A DNA stretch of 64,000 bases, taken from positions 69,501 to 133,500 of the forward strand of contig JANCRA010000120.1 of the NCBI GenBank assembly GCA_024362935.1, written 5' to 3'. This DNA is from Setophaga petechia (taxonomy: Eukaryota; Chordata; Aves; Passeriformes; Parulidae). Below, one piece after another: positions 21,004 to 33,456 of the stretch. A program made the translations under genes and the position numbers. The stretch's first letter is position 1. Each line of letters starts with the position of its first letter. The notes under the pieces were generated by a model that worked only from the letters and a program-made list of their open reading frames with translations, ran no database searches and had not been told where the DNA came from.

Positions 21004-22507
21004 TACTTGAAAGGAAGGCGTCTTAGACAACTTTCTTTTTCTTGCTGCAAAACATTCTGCAGCCCTCTGTGCAACCTGTACATCACGATGGAAGTTGTTT
21101 AATGAGCAGGAACATTTTCTCCTGGTGAGAGATAGTGAAAAAGCTTTTTGCTTAGATGTAGGTTACCACAGGCAGTTACTGCAGTGCACTGCAAAGCTAA
21201 TAGATGCACAACACTGGGATTGTGTGCCCAGCTTGCAAAGTGATAGAAAACAGTACCTTTCCACTCTTCCTGCCTTTTCCATGCACATTACTATTCGAAT
21301 GGAAAGAATTTTAGACAACTTTCTTTGGCTTCTTGCAAAACACTCTGCACACCTGCCTGCAATCTCTAGAAGTCGATGGGAGATATTTTCTGAACTGGCT
21401 CAGTTTCTCTTTGCAAGACATGGGGAAAAAGCAATTTGCTTCGATATAGGTGAAAAGAGGCACCTACTACAGTGCACTGCAAGCTAATTGCTGCACAACA
21501 CGCAGATTGTGTAAGCAGGTTGCAAACTGATAGAAAACAGTACCTCTCCCTTCTCCTGCCTTTTCTATTCACATTTCTATTTGAATGCAAGGCGTTTTAG
21601 ACAACTTTCTTTTGCTTCTTGCAAAACACTCTGCACACCTGCCTGCAATCTCTAGAACTCGATGGGAGATGTTTTCTGAACTGGCTCAGTTTCTCCTTGC
21701 GAGACATGGGGAAAAAGCAATTTGCTTAGATGCAGGTGAAAAGAGGCACCTACTACAGTGCACTGAAAAACTAATTGCTGCACAACTCTGGGATTGTGTA
21801 AGCAGCTTACAAACAGATAGAAAACAGCACCTTTCCACTCTCCTGCCTTTTCCATTCGCATTACTATTCGAATGGCAGCAGTTTTGGACAACTTTCTTTT
21901 GCTTCTTGCAAAACACTCTGCACACCTCCGTGCAACTTCTAGAAAAAATGAGAGTTGTTTTCTGAACTGGTACAGTTTCTCCTGAAGAGATATAATGCAA
22001 ACGCTATTGGCTTAGATGTAGTAACAATAGGCAATTATTACAGTGCACTGCAAAGTCAATCGTAGTAGAACACTGGGATTGTGTGTCCAGCTTGCAAACT
22101 GGTAGAAAACAGTACCTATCCGCTCTCCTGCATTTTCCCTTTCCAGGAACATTCGAATTGATGGCTTTTTTGGACAAGTTACTTTTTCTTGTTGCAAAAC
22201 ACTCTGCAGACCTGCCTGCAAGCTCTAGAGCACGATGGGAGGTTTTTTGTGAACAGACACAGTTTCTCCTGGCGAGACATAATGAAAAAGCTTTTTGCTA
22301 AGGTGTAGCCGGCAGGAGACGCTAAAGACCAGGAGACGGAGCACTGTGCCTTTAAGCGCCGCTTCCGGGTGTCTCTCGGCCGTAGCTGTTCTCCGGAGCA
22401 CGCCGCGATCGGCGTAACGACACCAGATTCTTCGCGCCAAGAAGCGTCTTCTCCTTCTCCGGGAAACAGAGACTGCGGCAGCTTCTGAACGGCGAACTAC
22501 GAAGCGG
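21004..22507 (+). repeat. Cassette copy 3
   Basis: M 21004, D1 21292, D2 21578, D3 21864, D4 22151, GC block 22300-22507. Private mark in M: tcctggtgagag for tcctagtgagag. It has gattgtgtgccc and gcagacctgcc, as copies 4-7 do. It lies 5589 bp after copy 2 (19 x 286 + 155). Confidence 0.93.
22300..22507 (+). promoter_or_regulatory. GC-rich, CpG-island-like block, copy 3
   Basis: CTCF-like word 22309-22323, TTTAAG 22351-22356, CTTCCGG 22362-22368, TTCGCGCCAA 22431-22440, donor-like GTAAGC 22525-22530. It reads as the majority sequence of the seven copies (ctacgaagcggc, gatcggcg, gggaaacagag). Confidence 0.6.
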
Positions 22508-23161
22508 CACAAAACTGGGATTGGGTAAGCAGCTTTCAAAGTGATAGAAAACAGTACTTTCCCACTCTCTTGCCTTTCCCTTCACATTAATACTTGAAAG
22601 GAAGGCATCTTAGACAACTTTCTTTTACTTTTTGCAAAACACACTGCAGTCCTCTGTGCAACTTCTAGAGCACGATAGGAGATGTTTAGTGAGAGGAAGG
22701 TTTTCTCCTGGCGAGACAGAGTGAAAAAGCTATTTGCTCAGATGTAGGTGACAAGAAACACTTACTGCAGTGCACTGAAAAGCTTACTGCTACACAGCAC
22801 TGCGATTGTGTTAGCAGCCTGCAAAGTGCTAGAAAACAGTACTTTCCCACTCTCTTGCCTTTCCCTTCACATTAATACTTGAAAGGAAGGCGTCTTAGAC
22901 AACTTTCTTTTACATTTTGCAAAACACACTGCAGCCCTCTGTACAACTTCTACAACACGATGGAAGTTGTTTAGTGAGCATGAAGGTTTTCTCCTTGCGA
23001 GACATAGTGAAAAAGCTATTTGCTTAGATGTAGGTGACAAGAAACACTTACTGCAGTGCACTGAAAAGCTAATTGCTACACAGAACTGGGATTGTGTTAG
23101 CAGCTTGCAAAGTGCTAGAAAACAGTACTTTCCCACTCTCTTGCCTTTCCCTTCACATTAA

Positions 23162-26100
23162 TACTAGAAAGGAAGGCGTCTTAGACAACTTTGTTTTTCT
23201 TGCTGCAAAACACACTGCAGCCCTCTGTGCAACTTCTAGAACACGATAGGAGATGTTTAGTGAGCAAGAAGGTGTTCTCCTTGCGAGACATAGTGAAAAA
23301 GCTTTTTGCTTAGATGTAGGTGACAAGAAACACTTACTGCAGTGCACTGAACAGCTAATTGCTACACAGCACTGGGATTGTGTTAGCAGCCTGCAAAGTG
23401 CTAGAAAACAGTACTTTCCCACTCTCTTGCCTTTCCCTTCACATTAATACTTGAAAGGAAGGCGTCTTAGACAGCTTTCTTTTTCTTGTGTCAAAAAACT
23501 CTGCGGCCCTCTCTGCAACATCTGCAACACGATGGAAGTGGTTTAGTGAGCAGGAAGGTTTTCTCCTTGCGAGACATAGTGAAAAAGCTATTTGCTTAGA
23601 TGTAGGTGACAAGAAACACTTACTGCAGTGCACTGAAAAGGTAATTGCTACACAGAACTGGGATTGTGTTAGCAGCTTGCAAAGTGCTAGAAAACAGTAC
23701 TTTCCAACTCTCTTGCCTTTCCCTTCACATTAATACTTGAAAGGAAGGCGTCTTAGACAACTTTCTTTTTCTTGTTACAGAACACAATGCAGCCCTCTGT
23801 GCAACTTCTAGAACACGATAGGAGATGTTTAGTGAGCAAGAAGGTTTTCTCCTTGCGAGATATAGTGAAAAAGCTATTTGCTTATATGTAGGTGACAAGA
23901 AACACTTACTGCAGTGCACTGAACAGCTAACTGCTACACAGGACTGCGATTGTGTTAGCAGCCTGCAAAGTGCTAGAAAACAGTACTTTCCCACTCTCTT
24001 GCCTTTCCCTTCACATTAATACTTGAAAGGAAGGCGTCTTAGACAACTTTCTTTTATATTTTGCAAAACACACTGCAGCCCTCTGTGCAACTTCTACAAC
24101 ACGATGGAAGTTGCTTAGTGAGCAGCAACGTTTTCCCCTTGCGAGACAAAGTGAAAAAGCTATTTGCTCAGATGTAGGTATCAAGAAACACTTACTGCCG
24201 TGCACTGACAAGCTAATTGATACACAGCACTGCGATTGTGTTAGCAGCTTGCAAAGTGCTAGAAAACAGTACTTTCCCACTCTCTTGCCTTTCCCTACAC
24301 ATTATTACTTGAAAGGAAGGCGTCTTAGACAACTTTCTTTTTCTTGTTACAGAACACACTGCAGCCCTCTGTGCAACTTCTAGAACACGATAGGAGATGT
24401 TTAGTGAGCAGGAAGGTTTTCTCCTTGCGAGACAGAGTGAAAAAGCTATTTGCTTAGATGTAGGTGACAAGAAACACTTACTGCAGTGCAGTGACAAGTT
24501 AATTGGTACACAGAACTGGGATTGTGTTAGCAGCTCTCAAAGTGATAGAAAACAGTACTTTCCCACTCTCTTGCCTTTCCCTTCACATTAATACTTGAAA
24601 GGAAGGCGTCTTAGACAACTTTCTTTTTCTTGTGTCAAAAAACTCTGCAGCCCTCTCTGCAACATCTACAACACGATGGAAGTTGTTTAGTGAGCAGGAA
24701 GGTTTTCTCCTTGCGAGACATAGTGAAAAAGCTATTTGCTTAGATGTAGGTGACAAGAAACACTTACTGCAGTGCACTGAAAAGCTAACTGCTACACAGC
24801 ACTGCGATTGTGTTAGCAGCCTGCAAAGTGCTAGAAAACAGTACTTTCCCACTCTCTTGCCTTTCCCTTCACATTAATACTTGAAAGGAGGGCGTCTTAG
24901 ACAACTTTCTTTTACATTTTGCAAAACACACTGCAGCCCTTTGTGCAACTTCTACAACACGATGGAAGTTGTTTAGTGAGCAGCAACGTTTTCCCCTTGC
25001 GAGGCAAAGTGAAAAAGCTATTTGCTCAGATGTAGGTATCAAGAAACACTTACTGCCATGCACTGACAAGCTAATTGCTACAGAGCACTGGGATTGTGTT
25101 AGCAGCTTGCAAAGTGCTAGAAAACAGTACTTTCCCACTCTCTTGCCTTTCCCTTCACATTAATACTTGAAAGGAAGGCGTCTTAGACAACTTTCTTTTA
25201 CATTTTGCAAAACACACTGCAGCCCTCTGTACAACTTCTACAACACGATGGAAGTTGTTTAGTGAGCATGAAGGTTTTCTCCTTGCGAGACATAGTGAAA
25301 AAGCTTTTTGCTTAGATGTAGGTGACAAGAAACACTTACTGCAGTGCACTGAACAGCTAATTGCTACACAGCACTGCGATTGTGTTAGCAGCCTGCAAAG
25401 TGCTAGAAAACAGTACTTTCCCACTCTCTTGCCTTTCCCTTCACATTAATACTAGAAAGGAAGGCGTCTTAGACAACTTTGTTTTTCTTGCTGCAAAACA
25501 CACTGCAGCCCTCTGTGCAACTTCTAGAACACGACAGGAAATGTTTAGTGAGCAGGAAGGTTTTCTCCTTGCGAGACATAGTGAAAAAGCTTTTTGCTTA
25601 GATATAGGTGACAAGAAACACTTACTGCAGTGCACTGAACAGCTAATTGCTACACAGAACTGCGATTGTGTTAGCAGCTTGCAAAGTGCTAGAAAACAGT
25701 ACTTTCCCACTCTCTTGCCTTTCCCTTCACATTAATACTTGAAAGGAAGGCGTCTTAGACAACTTTCTTTTTCTTGCTGCAAAACACACTGCAGCCCTCT
25801 GTGCAACTTCAAGAACACGATAGGAGATGTTTAGTGAGCAAGAAGGTGTTCTCCTTGCGAGACATAGTGAAAAAGCTTTTTGCTTAGATGTAGGTGACAA
25901 GAAACACTTACTGCAGTGCACTGAACAGCTAATTGCTACACAGCACTGGGATTGTGTTAGCAGCCTGCAAAGTGCTAGAAAACAGTACTTTCCCACTCTC
26001 TTGCCTTTCCCTTCACATTAATACTTGAAAGGAAGGCGTCTTAGACAGCTTTCTTTTTCTTGTGTCAAAAAACTCTGCGGCCCTCTCTGCAACATCTGCA

Positions 26101-29100
26101 ACACGATGGAAGTGGTTTAGTGAGCAGGAAGGTTTTCTCCTTGCGAGACATAGTGAAAAAGCTATTTGCTTAGATGTAGGTGACAAGAAACACTTACTGC
26201 AGTGCAGTGAAAAGGTAATTGCTACACAGAACTGGGATTGTGTTAGCAGCTTGCAAAGTGCTAGAAAACAGTACTTTCCAACTCTCTTGCCTTTCCCTTC
26301 ACATTAATACTTGAAAGGAAGGCGTCTTAGACAACTTTCTTTTTCTTGTTACAGAACACAATGCAGCCCTCTGTGCAACTTCTAGAACACGATAGGAGAT
26401 GTTTAGTGAGCAAGAAGGTTTTCTCCTTGCGAGATTTAGTGAAAAAGCTATTTGCTTAGATGTAGGTGACAAGAAACACTTACTGCAGTGCACTGAACAG
26501 CTAACTGCTACACAGGACTGCGATTGTGTTAGCAGCCTGCAAAGTGCTAGAAAACAGTACTTTCCCACTCTCTTGCCTTTCCCTTCACATTAATACTTGA
26601 AAGGAAGGCGTCTTAGACAACTTTCTTTTATATTTTGCAAAACACACTGCAGCCCTCTGTGCAACTTCTACAACACGATGGAAGTTGCTTAGTGAGCAGC
26701 AACGTTTTCCCCTTGCGAGACAAAGTGAAAAAGCTATTTGCTCAGATGTAGGTATCAAGAAACACTTACTGCCGTGCACTGACAAGCTAATTGATACACA
26801 GCACTGCGATTGTGTTAGCAGCTTGCAAAGTGCTAGAAAACAGTACTTTCCCACTCTCTTGCCTTTCCCTACACATTATTACTTGAAAGGAAGGCGTCTT
26901 AGACAACTTTCTTTTTCTTGTTACAGAACACACTGCAGCCCTCTGTGCAACTTCTAGAACACGATAGGAGATGTTTAGTGAGCAGGAAGGTTTTCTCCTT
27001 GCGAGACAGAGTGAAAAAGCTATTTGCTTAGATGTAGGTGACAAGAAACACTTACTGCAGTGCAGTGACAAGTTAATTGGTACACAGCACTGGGATTGTG
27101 TTAGCAGCTCTCAAAGTGATAGAAAACAGTACTTTCCCACTCTCTTGCCTTTCCCTTCACATTAATACTTGAAAGGAAGGCGTCTTAGACAACTTTCTTT
27201 TTCTTGTGTCAAAAAACTCTGCAGCCCTCTCTGCAACATCTACAACACGATGGAAGTTGTTTAGTGAGCAGGAAGGTTTTCTCCTTGCGAGACATAGTGA
27301 AAAAGCTATTTGCTTAGATGTAGGTGACAAGAAACACTTACTGCAGTGCACTGAAAAGCTAACTGCTACACAGCACTGCGATTGTGTTAGCAGCCTGCAA
27401 AGTGCTAGAAAACAGTACTTTCCCACTCTCTTGCCTTTCCCTTCACATTAATACTTGAAAGGAGGGCGTCTTAGACAACTTTCTTTTACATTTTGCAAAA
27501 CACACTGCAGCCCTTTGTGCAACTTCTACAACACGATGGAAGTTGTTTAGTGAGCAGCAACGTTTTCCCCTTGCGAGGCAAAGTGAAAAAGCTATTTGCT
27601 CAGATGTAGGTATCAAGAAACACTTACTGCCATGCACTGACAAGCTAATTGCTACAGAGCACTGGGATTGTGTTAGCAGCTTGCAAAGTGCTAGAAAACA
27701 GTACTTTCCCACTCTCTTGCCTTTCCCTTCACATTAATACTTGAAAGGAAGGCGTCTTAGACAACTTTCTTTTTCTTGCTGCAAAACACACTGCAGCCCT
27801 CTGTACAACTTCTACAACACGATGGAAGTTGTTTAGTGAGCATGAAGGTTTTCTCCTTGCGAGACATAGTGAAAAAGCTTTTTGCTTAGATGTAGGTGAC
27901 AAGAAACACTTACTGCAGTGCACTGAACAGCTAATTGCTACACAGCACTGCGATTGTGTTAGCAGCCTGCAAAGTGCTAGAAAACAGTACTTTCCCACTC
28001 TCTTGCCTTTCCCTTCACATTAATACTAGAAAGGAAGGCGTCTTAGACAACTTTGTTTTTCTTGCTGCAAAACACACTGCAGCCCTCTGTGCAACTTCTA
28101 GAACACGACAGGAAATGTTTAGTGAGCAGGAAGGTTTTCTCCTTGCGAGACATAGTGAAAAAGCTTTTTGCTTAGATATAGGTGACAAGAAACACTTACT
28201 GCAGTGCACTGAACAGCTAATTGCTACACAGAACTGCGATTGTGTTAGCAGCTTACAAAGTGCTAGAAAACAGTACATTCCCACTCTCTTGCCTTTCCCT
28301 TCACATTACTACTTGAAAGGAAGGCGTCTTAGACAACTTTCTTTTTCTTGCTGCAAAACACACTGCAGCCCTCTGTGCAACTTCTAGAACACGATAGGAG
28401 ATGTTTAGTGAGCAAGAAGGTGTTCTCCTTGCGAGACATAGTGAAAAAGCTTTTTGCTTAGATGTAGGTGACAAGAAACACTTACTGCAGTGCACTGAAC
28501 AGCTAATTGCTACACAGCACTGGGATTGTGTTAGCAGCCTGCAAAGTGCTAGAAAACAGTACTTTCCCACTCTCTTGCCTTTCCCTTCACATTAATACTT
28601 GAAAGGAAGGCGTCTTAGACAGCTTTCTTTTTCTTGTGTCAAAAAACTCTGCGGCCCTCTCTGCAACATCTGCAACACGATGGAAGTGGTTTAGTGAGCA
28701 GGAAGGTTTTCTCCTTGCGAGACATAGTGAAAAAGCTATTTGCTTAGATGTAGGTGACAAGAAACACTTACTGCAGTGCACTGAAAAGGTAATTGCTACA
28801 CAGAACTGGGATTGTGTTAGCAGCTTGCAAAGTGCTAGAAAACAGTACTTTCCAACTCTCTTGCCTTTCCCTTCACATTAATACTTGAAAGGAAGGCGTC
28901 TTAGACAACTTTCTTTTTCTTGTTACAGAACACAATGCAGCCCTCTGTGCAACTTCTAGAACACGATAGGAGATGTTTAGTGAGCAAGAAGGTTTTCTCC
29001 TTGCGAGATTTAGTGAAAAAGCTATTTGCTTAGATGTAGGTGACAAGAAACACTTACTGCAGTGCACTGAACAGCTAACTGCTACACAGGACTGCGATTG

Positions 29101-30597
29101 TGTTAGCAGCCTGCAAAGTGCTAGAAAACAGTACTTTCCCACTCTCTTGCCTTTCCCTTCACATTAATACTTGAAAGGAAGGCGTCTTAGACAACTTTCT
29201 TTTATATTTTGCAAAACACACTGCAGCCCTCTGTGCAACTTCTACAACACGATGGAAGTTGCTTAGTGAGCAGCAACGTTTTCCCCTTGCGAGACAAAGT
29301 GAAAAAGCTATTTGCTCAGATGTAGGTATCAAGAAACACTTACTGCCGTGCACTGACAAGCTAATTGATACACAGCACTGCGATTGTGTTAGCAGCTTGC
29401 AAAGTGCTAGAAAACAGTACTTTCCCACTCTCTTGCCTTTCCCTACACATTATTACTTGAAAGGAAGGCGTCTTAGACAACTTTCTTTTTCTTGTTACAG
29501 AACACACTGCAGCCCTCTGTGCAACTTCTAGAACACGATAGGAGATGTTTAGTGAGCAGGAAGGTTTTCTCCTTGCGAGACAGAGTGAAAAAGCTATTTG
29601 CTTAGATGTAGGTGACAAGAAACACTTACTGCAGTGCAGTGACAAGTTAATTGGTACACAGCACTGGGATTGTGTTAGCAGCTCTCAAAGTGATAGAAAA
29701 CAGTACTTTCCCACTCTCTTGCCTTTCCCTTCACATTAATACTTGAAAGGAAGGCGTCTTAGACAACTTTCTTTTTCTTGTGTCAAAAAACTCTGCAGCC
29801 CTCTCTGCAACATCTACAACACGATGGAAGTTGTTTAGTGAGCAGGAAGGTTTTCTCCTTGCGAGACATAGTGAAAAAGCTATTTGCTTAGATGTAGGTG
29901 ACAAGAAACACTTACTGCAGTGCACTGAAAAGCTAACTGCTACACAGCACTGCGATTGTGTTAGCAGCCTGCAAAGTGCTAGAAAACAGTACTTTCCCAC
30001 TCTCTTGCCTTTCCCTTCACATTAATACTTGAAAGGAGGGCGTCTTAGACAACTTTCTTTTACATTTTGCAAAACACACTGCAGCCCTTTGTGCAACTTC
30101 TACAACACGATGGAAGTTGTTTAGTGAGCAGCAACGTTTTCCCCTTGCGAGGCAAAGTGAAAAAGCTATTTGCTCAGATGTAGGTATCAAGAAACACTTA
30201 CTGCCATGCACTGACAAGCTAATTGCTACAGAGCACTGGGATTGTGTTAGCAGCTTGCAAAGTGCTAGAAAACAGTACTTTCCCACTCTCTTGCCTTTCC
30301 CTTCACATTAATACTTGAAAGGAAGGCGTCTTAGACAACTTTCTTTTTCTTGCTGCAAAACACACTGCAGCCCTCTGTGCAACTTCTAGAACACGATAGG
30401 AAATGTTTAGTGAGCAGGAAGGTTTTCTCCTTGCGAGACATAGTGAAAAAGCTTTTTGCTTAGATGTAGGTGACAAGAAACACTTACTGCAGTGCACTGA
30501 ACAGCTAATTGCTACACAGAACTGGGATTGTGTTAGCAGCTTGCAAAGTGCTAGAAAACAGTACTTTCCCACTCTCTTGCCTTTCCCTTCACATTAA
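23162..30597 (+). repeat. 9-monomer higher-order repeat (2574 bp), nearly three copies
   Basis: The order G-K-Y/F-L-R-T-Q-(H or H-like)-X repeats with a 2574-bp shift: 23162-25735, 25736-28309, and eight units of a third copy 28310-30597. Each copy starts with ggtgttctcc (near 23271, 25845 and 28419). Copy 1 has gagatatag with cttatatgtagg, whereas copies 2 and 3 have gagatttag. The eighth unit of copy 3 has lost the H mark, and a P monomer replaces X after it, marking where another register was joined. Confidence 0.9.
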
Positions 30598-31455
30598 TAC
30601 TTGAAAGGAAGGCGTCTTAGACAACTTTCTTTTTCTTGTTACAGAACACACTGCAGCCCTCTGTGCAACTTCTAGAACACGATAGGAAATGTTTAGTGAG
30701 CCGGAAGGTTTTCTCCTTGCGAGACATAGTGAAAAAGCTATTTGCTTAGATGCAGGTGACAAGAAAGCCTTACTGCAGTGCAGTGACAAGTTAATTGGTA
30801 CACAGCACTGGGATTGTGTTAGCAGCTCTCAAAGTGCTAGTAAACAGTACTTTCCCACTCTCTTGCCTTTCCTTTCACATTAATACTTGAAAGGAAGGCG
30901 TCTTAGACAACTTTCTTTTTCTTGCTGCAAAACACACTGCAGCCCTCTGTGCAACTTCTAGAACACGATAGGAAATTTTTAGTGAGCAAGAAGGTTTTCT
31001 CCTTGCTAGACAGAGTGATAAAGCTATTTGCTTAGATGTAGGTGACAAGAAACACTTACTGCAGTGCACTGAAAAGCTAACTGCTACACAGCACTGCGAT
31101 TGTGTTAGCAGCCTGCAAAGTGCTAGAAAACAGTACTTTCCCACTCTCTTGCCTTTCCCTTCACATTAATACTTGAAAGGAAGGCATCTTAGACAACTTT
31201 CTTTTATATTTTGCAAAAAACACTGCAGCCCTCTGTGCAACTTCTACAACACGATGGAAGTTGTTTAGTGAGCAGCAACGTTTTCCCCTTGCGAGACAAA
31301 GTGAAAAAGCTATTTGCTCAGATGTAGGTATCAAGAAACACTTACTGCCGTGCACTGACAAGCTAATTGCTACACAGCACTGCGATTGTGTTAGCAGCTT
31401 GCAAAGTGCTAGAAAACAGTACTTTCCCACTCTCTTGCCTTTCCCTTCACATTAA
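28596..31455 (+). repeat. 10-monomer block duplicated at 32313-35172
   Basis: These ten units (2860 bp; K-F-L-R-T-Q-unclassified-P-unclassified-Q) recur 3717 bp downstream with only scattered changes. 3717 is 13 x 286 minus 1, the missing base being the Delta deletion in the intervening trio. The trio 31456-32312 together with the start of the second copy also matches 7694-9694 (shift 23762), so this block is a mosaic of several registers. Confidence 0.85.
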
Positions 31456-31740
31456 TACTTGAAAGGAAGGCGTCTTAGACAACTTTCTTTTACTTTTTGC
31501 AAAACACATTGCAGTCCTCTGTGCAACTTCTAGAGCACGATAGGAGATGTTTAGTGAGAGGAAGGTTTTCTCCTGGCGAGACAGAGTGAAAAAGCTATTT
31601 GCTCAGATGTAGGTGACAAGAAACACTTACTGCAGTGCACTGAAAAGCTTACTGCTACACAGCACTGCGATTGTGTTAGCAGCCTGCAAAGTGCTAGAAA
31701 ACAGTACTTTCCCACTCTCTTGCCTTTCCCTTCACATTAA
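31456..31740 (+). repeat. Orphan right-shoulder (Delta) monomer
   Basis: The monomer with gtgagaggaagg (1 bp short), ctcctggcgagacagag and gctcagatgtaggtgac normally follows a GC block directly. Here, and at 7694-7978, it follows ordinary monomers. Both orphans share cacattgcagtcc where the cassette-linked versions have cacactgcagtcc, so they descend from one event and were then copied. Confidence 0.8.
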
Positions 31741-33456
31741 TACTTGAAAGGAAGGCGTCTTAGACAACTTTCTTTTACATTTTGCAAAACACACTGCAGC
31801 CCTCTGTACAACTTCTACAACACGATGGAAGTTGTTTAGTGAGCATGAAGGTTTTCTCCTTGCGAGACATAGTGAAAAAGCTATTTGCTTAGATGTAGGT
31901 GACAAGAAACACTTACTGCAGTGCACTGAAAAGCTAATTGCTACACAGAACTGGGATTGTGTTAGCAGCTTGCAAAGTGCTAGAAAACAGTACTTTCCCA
32001 CTCTCTTGCCTTTCCCTTCACATTAATACTAGAAAGGAAGGCGTCTTAGACAACTTTGTTTTTCTTGCTGCAAAACACACTGCAGCCCTCTGTGCAACTT
32101 CTAGAACACGACAGGAAATGTTTAGTGAGCAGGAAGGTTTTCTCCTTGCGAGACATAGTGAAAAAGCTTTTTGCTTAGATATAGGTGACAAGAAACACTT
32201 ACTGCAGTGCACTGAACAGCTAATTGCTACACAGCACTGGGATTGTGTTAGCAGCCTGCAAAGTGCTAGAAAACAGTACTTTCCCACTCTCTTGCCTTTC
32301 CCTTCACATTAATACTTGAAAGGAAGGCATCTTAGACAACTTTCTTTTTCTTGTGTCAAAAAACTCTGCGGCCCTCTCTGCAACATCTGCAACACGATGG
32401 AAGTGGTTTAGTGAGCAGGAAGGTTTTCTCCTTGCGAGACATAGTGAAAAAGCTATTTGCTTAGATGTAGGTGACAAGAAACACTTACTGCAGTGCACTG
32501 AAAAGGTAATTGCTACACAGAACTGGGATTGTGTTAGCAGCTTGCAAAGTGCTAGAAAACAGTACTTTCCAACTCTCTTGCCTTTCCCTTCACATTAATA
32601 CTTGAAAGGAAGGCGTCTTAGACAACTTTCTTTTTCTTGTTACAGAACACAATGCAGCCCTCTGTGCAACTTCTAGAACACGATAGGAGATGTTTAGTGA
32701 GCAAGAAGGTTTTCTCCTTGCGAGATTTAGTGAAAAAGCTATTTGCTTAGATGTAGGTGACAAGAAACACTTACTGCAGTGCACTGAACAGCTAACTGCT
32801 ACACAGGACTGCGATTGTGTTAGCAGCCTGCAAAGTGCTAGAAAACAGTACTTTCCCACTCTCTTGCCTTTCCCTTCACATTAATACTTGAAAGGAAGGC
32901 GTCTTAGACAACTTTCTTTTATATTTTGCAAAACACACTGCAGCCCTCTGTGCAACTTCTACAACACGATGGAAGTTGCTTAGTGAGCAGCAACGTTTTC
33001 CCCTTGCGAGACAAAGTGAAAAAGCTATTTGCTCAGATGTAGGTATCAAGAAACACTTACTGCCGTGCACTGACAAGCTAATTGATACACAGCACTGCGA
33101 TTGTGTTAGCAGCTTGCAAAGTGCTAGAAAACAGTACTTTCCCACTCTCTTGCCTTTCCCTACACATTATTACTTGAAAGGAAGGCGTCTTAGACAACTT
33201 TCTTTTTCTTGTTACAGAACACACTGCAGCCCTCTGTGCAACTTCTAGAACACGATAGGAGATGTTTAGTGAGCAGGAAGGTTTTCTCCTTGCGAGACAG
33301 AGTGAAAAAGCTATTTGCTTAGATGTAGGTGACAAGAAACACTTACTGCAGTGCAGTGACAAGTTAATTGGTACACAGCACTGGGATTGTGTTAGCAGCT
33401 CTCAAAGTGATAGAAAACAGTACTTTCCCACTCTCTTGCCTTTCCCTTCACATTAA

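Noticed and set aside
27935..28387. 150-codon plus-strand frame spanning three monomers
   Set aside because: It begins at a TTG and is open only because single changes remove the usual boundary stops (tactagaa for tacttgaa, cattacta for cattaata). Its first part is read in a different register from the rest.
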